A DNA stretch of 64,000 bases from positions 233,781,661 through 233,845,660 of the forward strand of contig CM042685.1 of assembly GCA_023614405.1 (NCBI GenBank). Reading direction: 5' to 3'. A program made the position numbers and the translations under genes. This DNA is from Avena insularis (taxonomy: Eukaryota; Streptophyta; Magnoliopsida; Poales; Poaceae). Under the pieces are notes generated by a model. That model ran no database searches, was not told the origin of the DNA, and saw nothing but the letters and a program-made list of their open reading frames with translations. Shown here piece by piece: positions 34,228-46,768 of this stretch; the stretch's first letter is position 1, and each line of letters starts with the position of its first letter.

Positions 34228-37200
34228 TGTAAGGTTCTCAACCTTTAATAAGGTAGAGATCCCTGTGTTTACAATGCTAGTCCCTGGATCAATAGCTAGC
34301 ATCCACAGTTAAGATGTAATATCAAGAAACAAAGGTCATAATACCACTTTATAACCAGGAATAACATAATTTATTACATCTTACATAGCTCATTTGGCTA
34401 TTACATTACATTGCAGCAGAATATCTATAAGCATGGGGTCCTTCATCTTCAAAGTGCCACAGGCAGACATGTTGGTTGTATACTTGTAATCCTACTTCAC
34501 TAATATCAAACAAACCTGCAACATAACAAGTTACAGCCACAAGGGTCAATACATTTGAATTGTATTGGCAAGTGATACTATGGTAGTATAGTGGAGTCTA
34601 TCATCTATATGCTTTTGGCTAAGTGGAGCTTAGGCTTGCTTTGCTCAAAATAGATTTTTCCTTATCATTTGAAAACACTAAGTTTTTGCTTGACAAAATC
34701 TTTCCCAAGGCATCTCCCAATAGAAATTGGTGATCCTTCAACCCTTGTTCACCCACAAGTTTTTAACTTAGAAATTTGGATGATGAGATTCTTGATAGCT
34801 TCCATGTCTTGATGCTCAAATTGTCCTTTGCCAGGGACATGGCTAAGTACTTAGATTTTACACTCTGCAGAGGTGGTGCACTTTCACCACAAGACTTGGT
34901 TTCACCAAGACAAGATCTTTCAGAAGCCTTCCCTTAGACCAAAATGGACGCTCTCCAACCTATCATTCCCACTACCACCAACTGTCCATTTGGCTAAGTT
35001 CTTGCAACCTATATGATCCAGGCAGAGCCCATAATGCCAAGTGGCTGCACTTGAAGCTTCTCAACATTTGACATCTCAAATCTCTTTGTTCCTGGGTGGC
35101 CATCCATAAGTGAGATACACAAGGTTCACCAGTCCCCTGGCCTTATGTAACCACTCAACACAAACCATTCCTTCCATTCCACCCAGGTGATTCATTCACT
35201 TAGTTGTTTTATTAAACAAAACACAAGTCCTCAGACTTAGAAATTTTCCCATAGCATGATTATATATTCCACCCTTGTTTTCTACTAGCTAAGCTAAGGA
35301 TGATAGTAGTAGGAATCTTAACTTAGGAAAATTCTACTAAGGTTTCATCTACTAGGTTTTCCCATAGCATGGTTTATACTTAGCAAAATTCCATGCAAGT
35401 CTTACTTAGAAATATCACTAATGCATAGTGAAAATAATGGGACAAAAGTATGAAGCATCACTTGCCTTTTTGGTAGAGAGTATAAGTTCACTTCTTGGTC
35501 TTTGCAATGTTCACACACTTCAAGTCACTACAATTCAATCATGCAAACAATATTTCAAACTACCATTCAAGCAATTCAACACATAAAATAATAATAACAA
35601 AACAATGCATGCAAGCATGCTAAAGATTGTTTTATTTGGAGAAGTGGTTTCTAATGTTCATAAACACCTGAAAACACCTAATGGTCATTTTATAAAGTGG
35701 CAAAATCATTTGCAAAAGTTTTTACTCCATAAACCATTTTTAAACCATGTCATTATTTTATGTGGTGAAGAAATGCTTTTAATAAGGCAACATTCTATAG
35801 GTTTAACAAAATATGTTTTCAAACCATATAACCTTGTGTTTAGGGTCAGAGAGTTTATTTCTAAAACATTTCTCAAAGGTTTTTCTTCCAAAACCATTTT
35901 TAATAATCAAACCATATTTTTATTTGACTAGAATTGGTTTAAATCCAAGATTCATTCTTTTGTTTCACCAAATACATTTTTGAAACTACAATTTGTTTCC
36001 TAGGGTAAGTAGGTTCAAAACAAACCATTTGCCAAAGATTTTATCCCCAAAATCATTTTAGAATAATTTTTATAACCTAAACAAGCATACATAAGTTTCT
36101 GCAAAAACAAACATTTTACCAGAAGCTTTTAACTAAACAAAGTGTATGGTTGGCTAGGTCTTGTTTTTCTGAATCCATTTATATAAAGTTTGCAAAATTT
36201 GGACGTGTAGATTAAGAGTTATAGATTTTACAAAATCTTGTTTCTAATAGATCAAATCTGTTTTGTTTCAAATCAACAGAGACACGTGGCGTGTTTTAAT
36301 TCGCCGGTACCGATTCGGTTGGATCAGCAATTCAGACCGCAGGATTTAACTAACATCGCACGGCGCAGATCGATTGATACCCCTTCGGCTAAGATTCTAT
36401 CGCGTCCTTTGGATCAAAATCCAACGGCATGCAGCACGCTTGCCAACTAGTGGCGGCGCTGGCGGTGGCAGGTGGCGGTGCTGGTTTTGGCGGCGAGGTT
36501 GCTGGCGACACAGGGGGCTAGAGGGAGAGAGGGGTAGCTCACCAGATTCGCTGTGCGTCGCCGATGCTCAACGTGTTCTTGTCTGGTGAAGGGGCGCTCG
36601 AGATCAATCGGAATTCCTCGCCGTAGTTGTCATCGGCGTCCGATGCTTGCTGTCGTCGTCGAAGGCGAGCCTACGGGTCCTACGCGAGTGGATGGCGAGC
36701 ACCTGGATGTTCACAAGGCACAGGCGAACAAAATGGCATGAGGCTCTGGTCGAGTCGCGCACGGGTTCAAGCGATGAGGCTCACCGGAGTTGCTTGCAGA
36801 CAGCGGTGCTGTCAGTTGACGTCGTTGCCGGCGCTGTGAGGCACGCGCGAGCGAGCTGTTTCTACGGAAAGGTTCGCCAGGAGGTGGGGATCATGTGAGC
36901 AAGGTCGAGGAGGCAAGGGGCGGCAGGGTTCGGCCGGAATCGTCGACGGAGTTTGTCGGGGACAGTGGCGGAGTAGGGAAAAAATTGGGCGGCCTGGGGG
37001 CACGCTAAGGTGGGGCGACAGAGGGGAAACGCAGGCGGTTAAGAGGGCGTCGTCAGGGGAAGGATTCATTGCGCCAGTAATGCGAATTAAGCCGGGTGTT
37101 AATTGCCTGCAACGGCCGGCGAGCTGAGGGGCGTAGTCCGCGGGTAGGGAAGAAGGTGAGCTGGCGGTGGGGTCGTCTGGCAGCGAGAGAGAAGGAAAGG

Positions 37201-38442
37201 GAACGAGGTCCACCGGTCAGTGTCTTCGCGGGTTCTTTTGCGAGTGAGGAAAACGTTTCGGCAGAGGGGTTGCAGGTGGGCTTGCTGGGCCTAGTTGGGC
37301 TGGCCGGCTGGGCTGAGTCCTTTAGCATTTTTTTTGTTCTGTTTGTTTTTCTTTTTTTTCCTTTATTCTGTTTTGATTTTAAACAACCAATTCAAACACC
37401 TATTTGAATTCAATCTTTTGCCAAAATTTGTGTAGATTTAAATATTGATTAGTAGCACATTCTGATGTCAATTTTGGAAATTTATTTTATTCTTTTTGGG
37501 GTCTTTTTAATTAATAAAAGGGCCCTTGTTTTAAATCAAAATAGGATTTAATAATGTTTTTAATTTCCATTTGACTTCTAAATTCTTCCAAAACCTTTCA
37601 GTAAGTTTTGTTTACTTAAAAGGGTGTCAAATAATTCATCTTGAATTATTTGGAAAAGTTTTTAATAAGATTTATTAATCATTTAAAATTGGATTTATCT
37701 TTATTCCAATAGGATTTGGTTTATGCCGTTTTATTTTATTTTGGAAATTCTTTATCCTTTTATTTTATTTGGATTTGGATTCCATTCATTCCATTTGTTT
37801 ATGGATTAGGCCAAGGTTTTGATTTGGTCTTTAAATAATTAAATATTTTTATCTTTGTCTTATAAAATCCATATCTTTTTATTTAGAGATCCAAACTTGG
37901 TGATTTCAATTTATAAAATTTTATTTGATATTTGTTTAACTTTTTAAATCCCTTTAGGATTACTTGCTCACCAATTGGTATGGATTTTAGATAAGGGATT
38001 TATTAGCTTTGGGAATTCAATTCCTTATCTTATTAAATTCATAAGATTTTATTTATGGTTCCAAATTAAGTGAAACCAATTTCTATGGCTTTATAAAATT
38101 TCTATTTGTCTTTCTTGATCATTTGTAAACTTTTGTTGACAAGTTTTTATATGGGTCAAAACCATAGGCTTGGAGATACTTGGAAATGATTTCTATTCCA
38201 TTAGGGTTTTAGGATTTGGATTTATTTTCCAAGTGTTTAAATTTCCATATACATTCATTGAGGAATGCATTTCTCTAGATTTGAATTTTGTTGAATTCAA
38301 ACTTTAATTAAAGTTTATTCAAGATGGGATTTTGATTTCCATTTAGAAACAAAAGTTTCTTTTCACCCTGATTTTCAAAAATAATTTATTTTGTTTATTT
38401 ATTTTTCACATTACAAGATTTGGAAAATCTTGGGATGTGACA
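34228..38442 (-). repeat. Outer element 5' LTR (4.2 kb)
   Basis: Starts TGTAAGGTTCTCAACC and ends GGGATGTGACA, then the TSD gatca. The GC-rich block is at about 36290-37320 with the TGGGCY cluster near 37277-37315 and the GTGAG donor at 36538-36542. Confidence 0.93.
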
Positions 38443-39143
38443 GATCATCACGTGATGTCTTGGAGCGACGAAACATAATCGGTGCATACTTAAGGAAGAA
38501 CACATTATTATCTTGATATCTAAATGAGGGATCATCTTATTATGCTAATAAAACGCCAAATAAGCAATATAAGATGCAATCAAACATCACATGTTTATAA
38601 GTGGAATGATATGGTTCTTGCACTCGATCTCCATCATGTGCATCGTGGTATGATCACTATCATACCTCTATATGTAACGCCAAGGTCTATGGAACTTTCA
38701 CGTTATGTGTGTTATAAGAGTATCAACTCATACTTCTACTTACAACATCACCATATCATGACACTAGACCAACAACAACCTAAACTAGACGCCTCTAATT
38801 TATCCATTGCAAGTTTTACGTGGCTTAGGGATTTCGAAGATAGAACCGTTCATACCTACGAACATGAACCAGAACAAGGATAACCAAATTGTTGAAAACT
38901 CGTTGTAAATTAGATATTGACTATAGTAGGAGAGACAGACACCCGCTAGCCACTTATGCAAAACTAGTTGCATGTCAACCGTGGAACAGGTCTCATGTGC
39001 GAGAATATGTAAAGTTTGTCCGGGCCGCTTAATCCCACTATGACACCAATATCCAAAGTACAACAAAGAAGCAATAAGATGATCATCATCGCCCACATAC
39101 TCATATGTGTACTACCCGTGTAAAGCATCTACACATAGATCCG
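38443..39143 (-). other. Copia A 5' leader, LTR-proximal part
   Basis: Begins with the second gatca TSD, then matches Copia B 60526-61231. No coding content is recognised; the ORF at 38524-38883 on the + strand is antisense to the leader. Confidence 0.8.
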
Positions 39144-39155
39144 GCTCTGATACCA
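39144..39155 (-). other. PBS of Copia A (tRNA-iMet type)
   Basis: TGGTATCAGAGC on the - strand, one base from the LTR start at 39157. Confidence 0.9.
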
Positions 39156-39156
39156 C

Positions 39157-40809
39157 TGTAGGGTTCGTAGCATAGAAAACAAATTTTTTCCTACGATGGG
39201 AACAACCATGTACCAAGATCTATCAACTAGATACAATAAATGGACGGATATGCATCCATAGAGAACATACCCTTGAAGACCGACAAAGCTTAACGAGTTT
39301 GAACTCGTGGTTGATGTAGATGATCTCTTGCCGATCTCAAGATCGAGAGGAATTCCTAGCACCACAAATGAGTGGCGCATCCGTGCTCGCACACACGTCC
39401 GAGGCACCGATCAACTTCCGTCTCCTCGCTCCAGCGATGCAGCGGAAGCACAACTCTTTCTTGCCGAATATCCACCGGGAACATGTATCTCGCTAGTCCG
39501 AGACCATATGGGATAAATACTAGAGGGGGAGAGATACCCTTCACAAGGAGGTGTGAGTAAGAGAGAGGAGAGGCGGCTCCTTTTATAGGAGGAGGGGGGC
39601 ACCCAAGGGGGTGGCTGCCGTCCATGGGGCTTCCCCCTCCCCTCCTTCATTCATGTGGGTGGACACTCCACTCACACAAATTTCTTTCAATTCCCTCCAC
39701 TAAAAAACCCACTGAAATTCCAATTAAATTTCCACCAAGTATAATGCAAACTCTCATTAAATAAAACTCCTTTTATTTATTCAGAATTTTTTAAATTACT
39801 TTAATGAAAAACATTCACATATAACCCCTTGCTAGTATTTCATTTCACATGCAAAAACACTTTCTGCAATTTCACCCGAAAACCCGTTTCGGTATCTAGT
39901 GAAATAAATTCCCGCGCTTGTTATTCTTTCGGCATGAAACTTTTGCTCCAAATGGTGTCGGTGTCTCTTAAGTGTGTCACCCTACGGTTCGCGAATAATG
40001 CGGACATGATAGAGACCCCTCTTAGATCAATAATCAGAAGTGGGACCTGGAGATCCATACTGACTCCCTTACATTCAACGATGACTTTCTTGTGATCGCG
40101 AGAACCTTCTATGCTAGTATCTTAATCCTTTTGTTTCGCGATATATTACATGTATGAGATTCGATCATCGGTATCTACATACCTAGTTTGATCTCGTTAC
40201 TGACATGTAATCTTTTCTCATTCCCATGATATAACATTCTAGTGATCAAATCACTTGCTTGCAAGCTAATCAATGTGATATCACCGAGAGGTCCCAGAGC
40301 ATATCTATCCGTCATCGGGATGAACAAATTCCACTCTTGATCCATGGGCCTCAACATAACACTTTAGTAGTACTGAACCCATCTTTATAATCACCCTGTT
40401 ATGGTGTGACGTTTGATGTTATCAAGATACTCTTCCGGTGTTAGTGATTGACATGATCTCATGGTCTAAGGATTAGGATCACTTCATATGATGTTATAGC
40501 AATATAAACTCAATGACTTTGATCGTAATGCTATACTTCAGATGAATGTTCATCACACCGTTACACTAATGTTGTGACCTCGTTATTAACAACATCCAAT
40601 GTCCATGATCAGGAAACCTTGATCATCTTGTTAATCAACGAGCTAGTATATGAGAGAGGCATAACTAGGAAATTTCTGTTTGTTTATTAAACACACATGT
40701 ATTAATGTTTCTGTATTAATACAATTATAGCATTCAAAATAAACATCTACCATATACTTGGAATATACATAATAACCACTTTATTATTGCCTCTCAGGGC
40801 ATATTCCCT
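39157..40809 (-). repeat. 5' LTR of Copia A, last 3 bases missing
   Basis: 1,653 bp, TGTAGGGTTCGTAGC... to ...GGGCATATTCCCT. The expected final TCA is absent and the sequence passes directly into an Athila-like LTR. The TATA block is at 39579-39590. Confidence 0.93.
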
Positions 40810-41537
40810 AGATCAGAAATCCACAAAAAAGTCTATAGCCGCCGCCACCATCGTCCCTAGATCGTGAGGGATCCGAAGCTCTTCCCGGCGCCCTGCCGAA
40901 GAGGGGAGATCATCCCGGAGGCCTTCTTCATCACCATGCCAACCTTCGGAGTGATGCATGAGTAGTTCATCCTTGGACTATGGGCCCGTAGCAGTAGCTA
41001 GATGTTAGTTTCTCCTCTTTCTGCTATCATGTTTAGATCTTGTGAGCTACCTATCATGATCAATATCATCTATTTGTAATCCTATATGTTGTGTTTGTTG
41101 GGATCCAATGGATATTGAGTACTATGTCAAGATTGATTATTGATTCTATCATGTCTATGTTGTTTGTGATCTTGCATGCTCTCCGTTGCTAGTAGTTACT
41201 CTGGCCAAGTATTTGCTTGTGACTCCAAGAGGGAGTATTTATGCTCGATAGTAGGTTCATGCCTCTAGTAATCCGGGGGAGTGACAGAAACCTCTAAGGT
41301 TGTAGATGTGCTATTGCTACTAGGGAGAAAACAACAATCATTTGTCCATGGGGCAATTGTATTGTTTACTTTACACACTTTGCATAATGCAATTATTCGT
41401 TTCTTGCAACTTAATACTGGAGGGGGTTCGGATGATAACCTGAAGGTGGATTATTAGTCATATATGTAGTTGGATTACAGTCTATGTATTATGTTGTAAT
41501 GCCCAAACAAATCTCATAGCGATCATCATGACATGTA
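40810..41537 (+). repeat. Athila-like LTR, internal fragment (5' part missing)
   Basis: Sequence such as gaagctcttcccggcgccct, cttggactatgggcccgtag and actccaagagggagtattta is typical of the 3' half of Sabrina/WHAM/Fatima-type LTRs, as far as I recall. It starts abruptly at 40810 against Copia A, so its 5' part is gone. It is interrupted at 41537 by Copia B and continues at 62898. The five bases atgta at 41533-41537 are the TSD. Confidence 0.75.
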
Positions 41538-41868
41538 TGTAGGGTTCGCAACATAGAAAACAAAAAATTTCCTACGATGGGAACTATGTACCAAGATCTA
41601 TCTATTAGATACAAACAACGAGCGGATGTATATCCGTAGAGAACATACCCTTGAAGACTGACAAAGCTTAACAAGTTCAACTCGTAGTTGATGTAGACGA
41701 TCTCTTGCCGATCTCAAGATTGAGAGGAAGTCCTAGCGCCGCAAAGCAGCAGTGCATCTGTGGTCGCACACACATGCAAGACACCGAGCAACCTCCGCCT
41801 CGTCGCTCTAGCGATGCAGCGGAAGCACAACCCTTTATTGCCGAATAGCCACCGGGACCATGTGTCTC
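41538..41868 (-). repeat. Copia B left LTR, first segment
   Basis: TGTAGGGTTCGCAACATAG to gtctc, 331 bp. The last five bases (41864-41868) are the TSD copy of the solo LTR. Confidence 0.92.
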
Positions 41869-44800
41869 TGTAGGGTTCCCAACCTTTAATAAGGTAGAGT
41901 CCCCTGTGTTTACAATGCTAGTCCCTGGATCAATAGCTAGCATCCACAGTTAAGATGTAATATCAAGAAACAAAGGTCATAATACAACTTTATAACCAGG
42001 AATAAAATAGTTTATTACATCTTTCATAGCTCATTTGGCTATTACATTACATTGCAGCAGAATATCTATAAGCATGGGGTCCTTCATCTTCAAAGTGCCA
42101 CAGGCAGACATGTTGGTTGTAGACTTTGTAATCCTATTCAATACACTTCACTAAATCAAACAAACCTGCAACATAACAAGTTACAGCCACAAGGGTCAAT
42201 ACATTTGAATTGTATTGGCAAGTGATACTATGGTAGTATAGTGGAGTCTATCATCTATATGCATTTGGCTAAGTGGAGCTTAGGCTTGCATTGCTCAAAA
42301 TAGATTTTTCCTTATCATTTGAAAACACTAAGATTTTGCTTGACAAAAACACCCAAGGTATCTCCCAATAGAAATTGGTGATCCTTTAACCCTTGTTCAC
42401 CCACAAGTTTTTAACTTAGAAATTGGGATGAGGAGATTCTTGATAGCTTCCATGTCTTGATGCTCAAATTGTCCTTTGCCAGGGACATGGCTAAGTACTT
42501 AGATTTTACACTCTGCAGAGGTGGTGCACTTTCCCCACAAGACTTGGTTTCACCAAGACAAGATCTTTCAGAAGCCTTCCCTTAGACCAGAATGGACGCG
42601 TTCCAACCTATCAAACCCCTACCACCAACTGTCCATTTGGCTAAGTTATTGCAACCTATATGATCCAGGCAGAGCCCATAATGCCAAGTGGCTGCACTTG
42701 AAGCTTCTCAACATTTGACATCTCAAATCTCTTTGTTCCTGGGTGGCCATCCACAAGTGAGATACACAAGGTAAACCATAAACATGGGCCTTGTGAACCA
42801 CTCAACCAAAAACCACCAAGCAATTACCATTCCACCCAGGTGATTCATTAACTTAGTTGTTTTATTAAACAAAAACACAAGTCCTCAGACTTAGAAATTT
42901 TCCATAGTGTGAATATATATTCCACCCTTGTTTTCTACTAGCTAAGCTAAGCATGATAGTATTAGGAATCTTAACTTAGGAAATTTCTACTAAGGTTTCA
43001 TCTACTAGGATTTCCCATAGCATGGTTTATACTTAGCAAATATTCCATGCAAGTTTTACTTAGAAAAATCACTAATGCATAGTGAAAATAATGGGACAAA
43101 AGTATGAAGCATCACTTGCCTTTTTGGTAGAGGGTATAAGCTCACTCCTTGTCCTTGCAACAATCACACTCTTCAAGTCACTACAATTCAATCAAGCAAG
43201 GTACAACTCAATCTACCAATCAAGCAAATCAACACACATAAAATGACAAAGTCAAGGTAATGCATGCAAACATGCCAAGCTTTGTTTTGTTTGGATAAGT
43301 GGTTCCTAATGGGTCATAGACATTTGCAAACACCTATTTGGTCATTTTGTAAAGTGGCCAAGTCATTTGCAAAGAGGTTTCTCTTCAAAACCATTTTCAA
43401 AACAAAGTATTATTTTATGTGGTGTAGAAATATTTTTACTAAGGCATTAACCTATAGGGTTCACCCAATATGTTTTCAAATCACAAAACTTGGTGTTTAG
43501 GGACAGAGAGTTTATTTCCAAAACATTTCTCAAAGGTTTTCTTCCAAAACCATTTTTAATAAATGAACCACATTTCTATTTGACTAGAAATGGTTTTAAA
43601 TCAAAGAATCATTATTTTGTTTCACCAAATTCATTTTTGAATCCACGAAGTTGTTCCCAATGTTAGTAGGTTTGGTCCAAAACATTTCCTCCAAAGTTTT
43701 TACTCAAAACCATTTTTCATAAACAAAACAATAGTTTTATTTGGCTAGAAATGGACTAAACTAATTAATCCATTCTAAACTTTTCCAAATTCATTTTCCA
43801 AACCATGGGTTGGTTCCTAGGGTCAGTAAGGTCACAACAAACCATTTTGCAAAGGTTTTAACCCTAAAATCATTTTTAAACAATTTTTCTACTCTAAACA
43901 AGCTCATAAAAGAATCTACAAAAACAAGCAAACTAACAGATACTATTTGCTAAAACAAGGGCAGGGTTGGCTAGGGCTTGCTCTCCTGAATCCAACGACA
44001 TAAAATTTGTAATTTTTGGACGTGTGGATCCAGAGTTATAAGGGTTTGAAATTCACAAAATATTCTGTTTTCAAATTTGTTTTAAACCTAATCGCCACGC
44101 GTCATTTGTTTCATTGGTTGATACCGGTTCGCCGGATCAGCTCTGGAACGTTAGATCTAAATGAATCGTGTGGCTCGGGAGGCGTAACTCTTCGCGGTTT
44201 AAGTGATCTATCGTGTCGTTCGATCCGGATCCTACGGGCCTAAACAATTGGCTATTAATGCGGATTCTTGGCGGTCAGGCTGACGGCGACGCAAGGATGG
44301 CGGCGGCGATGGTGAAATAGGAAACGAGGGAGGAGGGAAAAGTGCTCACCACGTTCGCAAAGGCCTGAGGAAGCTCGACGTGGTCTCCTAGGGTCAAGGG
44401 GCGCTCGGGGTCTGCTGCAATTCCTCGCCGGAGTAGAGGACAGCGTCGGGTGGTCTCAGTCGTGGTCGGAGTCGTCGCTACAGGTCACGAGAAGGACAAC
44501 CGAGGTTATGGTTAGACGCAGGAGGTCATGGCGGTGCTATGTGCGTGAACGAGACGAAGAGGGTCGGTCTGGTTTACCTGGGAGACGTCGTCGGAGAAGA
44601 GACAGATGGCGGCGCTCAGAGCTTGGTCGAAGTCGACGTTCAGGAACGCCCGCGAGTGAACGGAGGGTATCGGCAGATGCGTCTGGGAGTGGGGAAGCTG
44701 CTAGGGTGCTCGGGAAGGTAGGGGGTGGTGTGTACCGGCCTGAATTGGTTGGAGACGGTGGTCGGAACAGAGGTAGGTCTTTGGCAAAATTCAGCAGCCT

Positions 44801-44989
44801 GAGGGCGAGTCGAGGTGTGGTGACAGAGGGGAAAGGAGGAGGGGACGCTGGCGCTTAATAGCGTGCAGTCACGGCGAGGTTTAAGGCGCGGCATTATGAC
44901 GAATTGAAGCCGCGAGATTTCTGCAGGAAACAGCGACGAGGGAGGGGAGAACTGGTCACGCGGGTGAGGAGGATGAACAGTAGAGGTGG

Positions 44990-45072
44990 GGTCCACCAGT
45001 CAGTGGGAAAAGAAACGAGAGGGAGGTCCACCGGTCAGTGGGAAATGAAACGAGAGGGAGGTCCACCGGTCA
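44990..45072. repeat. 35 bp tandem repeat in the solo LTR
   Basis: About 2.3 copies of a unit starting ggtccaccggtcagtggga, at 44990, 45025 and 45060, with one or two mismatches. The other LTRs have a single ggtccaccggtcag site at the same relative place (for example 37207). Confidence 0.88.
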
Positions 45073-45340
45073 TACTCAGTGCGGGTTAGGAACGAGGTGC
45101 GAATTGTTTTCTTACGGGGAGGGGAAACTAGGCTGTTTCTGGGCCTATTGGGCTGCTGGGTTGGGTCGGTTTGACTCTTTTTTTTGTACTGTTTCTGTTT
45201 TTCCATTTCTGTTTCTTTAATTCTGTTTTGAATTCCTTTAATTATTTCAAGCACTCATTTGATTTCAAAACTTTGTCAAAATTTGTGTGGATTTAAATAC
45301 TGATTAGTAACACATTCTGAAATTAATTTTTGAATAAAAC

Positions 45341-46030
45341 TTTATTCTTTTTGGGGTCTTTTAAATAAATCAAAAGGCCCTAGTTTTAAACCCAATAAGT
45401 TTTAATAATAATTTCAAACACCAAAATTCACAACTTTGAACTTGGTTCTGTTTATCAACATAAACCAAATTCTAAAAATAAAATAATAATAATTTTTTTA
45501 TTCTTTTTAGGATCCATTCTTTAATTAAATAAAATGGATCTTTAGTTTATTAATAAAATAGGGTTTGATTTAATTAATAAAATCTCCATTTGAAATCCAA
45601 ATATTTTCAAAACCAAATCAGTAGGTTGTATTTGAAAATAAGGAATATTTAGAAATCTTGTTTAAAACAAAATAACATTTTTGCTATAGGGTCCATTAAT
45701 AATTAAATAAAATGGGCCTTAGTTATTAAATCAAATAGGATTGGTTTTATTTAAATCTTTTATTTTGAAATCTAAAATAAAACCAAAACACTTCAGTAAG
45801 TTTATTTGAGAATATAAAACCAAAGTCAAAAACAAAATAATTTTTATCCTTTTTAGGATCTATTAATAATTAAATAAAAAGACTTTAGTCTTTATTTTCA
45901 AAATAGGGTTTAATTTATTTTCAAAACTCTATTTGAAATATAAACCAAACCAAAAACCTTTTCAGTAGGTTTTATTCAAAAACCTTTGGAAAACTTATTT
46001 AAAATAAATAAATAAGTTTTAGTGTTTTAT
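45341..46030. repeat. Degenerate 160-190 bp tandem array in the solo LTR
   Basis: About four diverged units, each opening with a ctttttaggatccatta-like motif followed by an Asn/Lys-codon-like AT-rich run and closing with caaaacctttcagtaggtt-like sequence (starts near 45341, 45495, 45680 and 45843). The other LTRs carry one unit, for example 37490-37640. This explains most of the extra length. Confidence 0.65.
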
Positions 46031-46768
46031 TTAAAATGGGAAAAACCTTTACTTTAATAAAATTTGGATATCAAATCCTTATTATTTTATTTAAACAAAC
46101 CTTTACTCTTTTTATCAAAACAAAATATTTTATTATAAAAGCTTGGCCAAAATTAATTTGGCTCTTTAAAATATAATCTTTATTTATAAATCCACCTTCT
46201 CTTTTGAAAACCAAAACTCTTTACTTAAAGATCCAAAATAGTAATTCCAATTATAAAAACTTTCTTTATTAATTCTTTATCTTTTTAAATCCCTTTAGGA
46301 TTATTTGTTCACCAATTGGTATGGGTTTTTGGTAAGGGCTTTATTAGCTTTGGGAATTCAATTTTCTTATCTTATTATATTCATAAGATTTTATTTATGG
46401 TTCCAAATTGAGTGAAATCAACTTCTATGGTCTTTCTTGATCCTTTGTGAATATTTGTTGATCAATTTTTGGTATGGATCAAATCCATAGGCTTGGAGAT
46501 AACTTGGAAATGATTTTTATTCCATTAGGGTTTTAGGATTTGGATTTATTTTCCAAATGTTTAAATTTCCAGATACATTCATTGAGGAATGCATTTCACT
46601 TGATTTGGATTTTTGTTGAATTCAAACTTTTACCAAAGTTTGTTCAAGATGGAATTTTAAGTTTCCTTTTAGAAACAAAAGTTTCTTTTCACCCTAAAAT
46701 TCAACAATAATTTATTTTGTTTATTTATTTTTCACATTACAAGATTTGGAAAATCTTGGGATGTGACA

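Larger units (their letters stand above)
17952..38442 (-). mobile_element. Outer giant-LTR element (LARD-like, Gypsy-derived)
   Basis: A TG...CA element with gatca TSDs at 17947-17951 and 38443-38447. Without the inner element it is about 10.15 kb: left LTR 17952-19158 plus 29500-32509 (4,217 bp), interior 32510-34227 (1,718 bp), right LTR 34228-38442 (4,215 bp). The interior has a PPT-like tract at its left edge, a zinc-knuckle pseudogene and a tRNA-iMet-type PBS at its right edge, so it runs on the - strand. No protease, reverse transcriptase or integrase is present. LTRs longer than 4 kb around a short interior fit the LARD class; unlike classic LARDs it has a coding remnant. Confidence 0.9.
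12162..40809 (-). mobile_element. Copia A (Angela/BARE-related), holding nested elements
   Basis: A Ty1/copia element of about 8.2 kb once the 17952-38442 insertion is removed. LTRs are 12162-13812 and 39157-40809. The PPT lies beside the left LTR and the tRNA-iMet-type PBS beside the right LTR, so it runs on the - strand. Order is gag, protease, integrase, reverse transcriptase, RNase H, as in copia elements. It is the same family as Copia B. The right end lacks its last three bases and has no matching TSD, so the right border was lost in a rearrangement. The polyprotein has many stops and two notable deletions. Confidence 0.93.
41869..46768 (-). mobile_element. Solo LTR of the giant-LTR family (4.9 kb)
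   Basis: TGTAGGGTTCCCAACC to GGGATGTGACA, flanked by gtctc at 41864-41868 and 46769-46773. Its ends match the LTRs of the elements at 17952-38442, but there is no second LTR or interior. The usual cause is recombination between the two LTRs of one element. It is a third subfamily: the GC-rich block (about 44090-45175) is diverged but keeps a donor-like GTGAG (44345-44349), and the AT-rich part is about 650 bp longer because of a repeat expansion. Confidence 0.92.

Noticed and set aside
17952..38442. Reading the five LTR-like blocks as a tandem array of LTR-interior-LTR-interior-LTR units from unequal recombination.
   Set aside because: The left block stops at base 1,207 and resumes exactly at 29500, with flank duplication. 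That is nesting, not tandem recombination.
38524..38883. 119-codon + strand ORF, with a relative at 60693-60962.
   Set aside because: It is antisense within the untranslated leader of Copia A and B. The frame differs between the copies.
43940..44260. Possible low-copy host gene exon in the GC-rich part of the solo LTR.
   Set aside because: It aligns in position with the GC-rich block of the other LTRs and lies well inside the TSD-bounded element.
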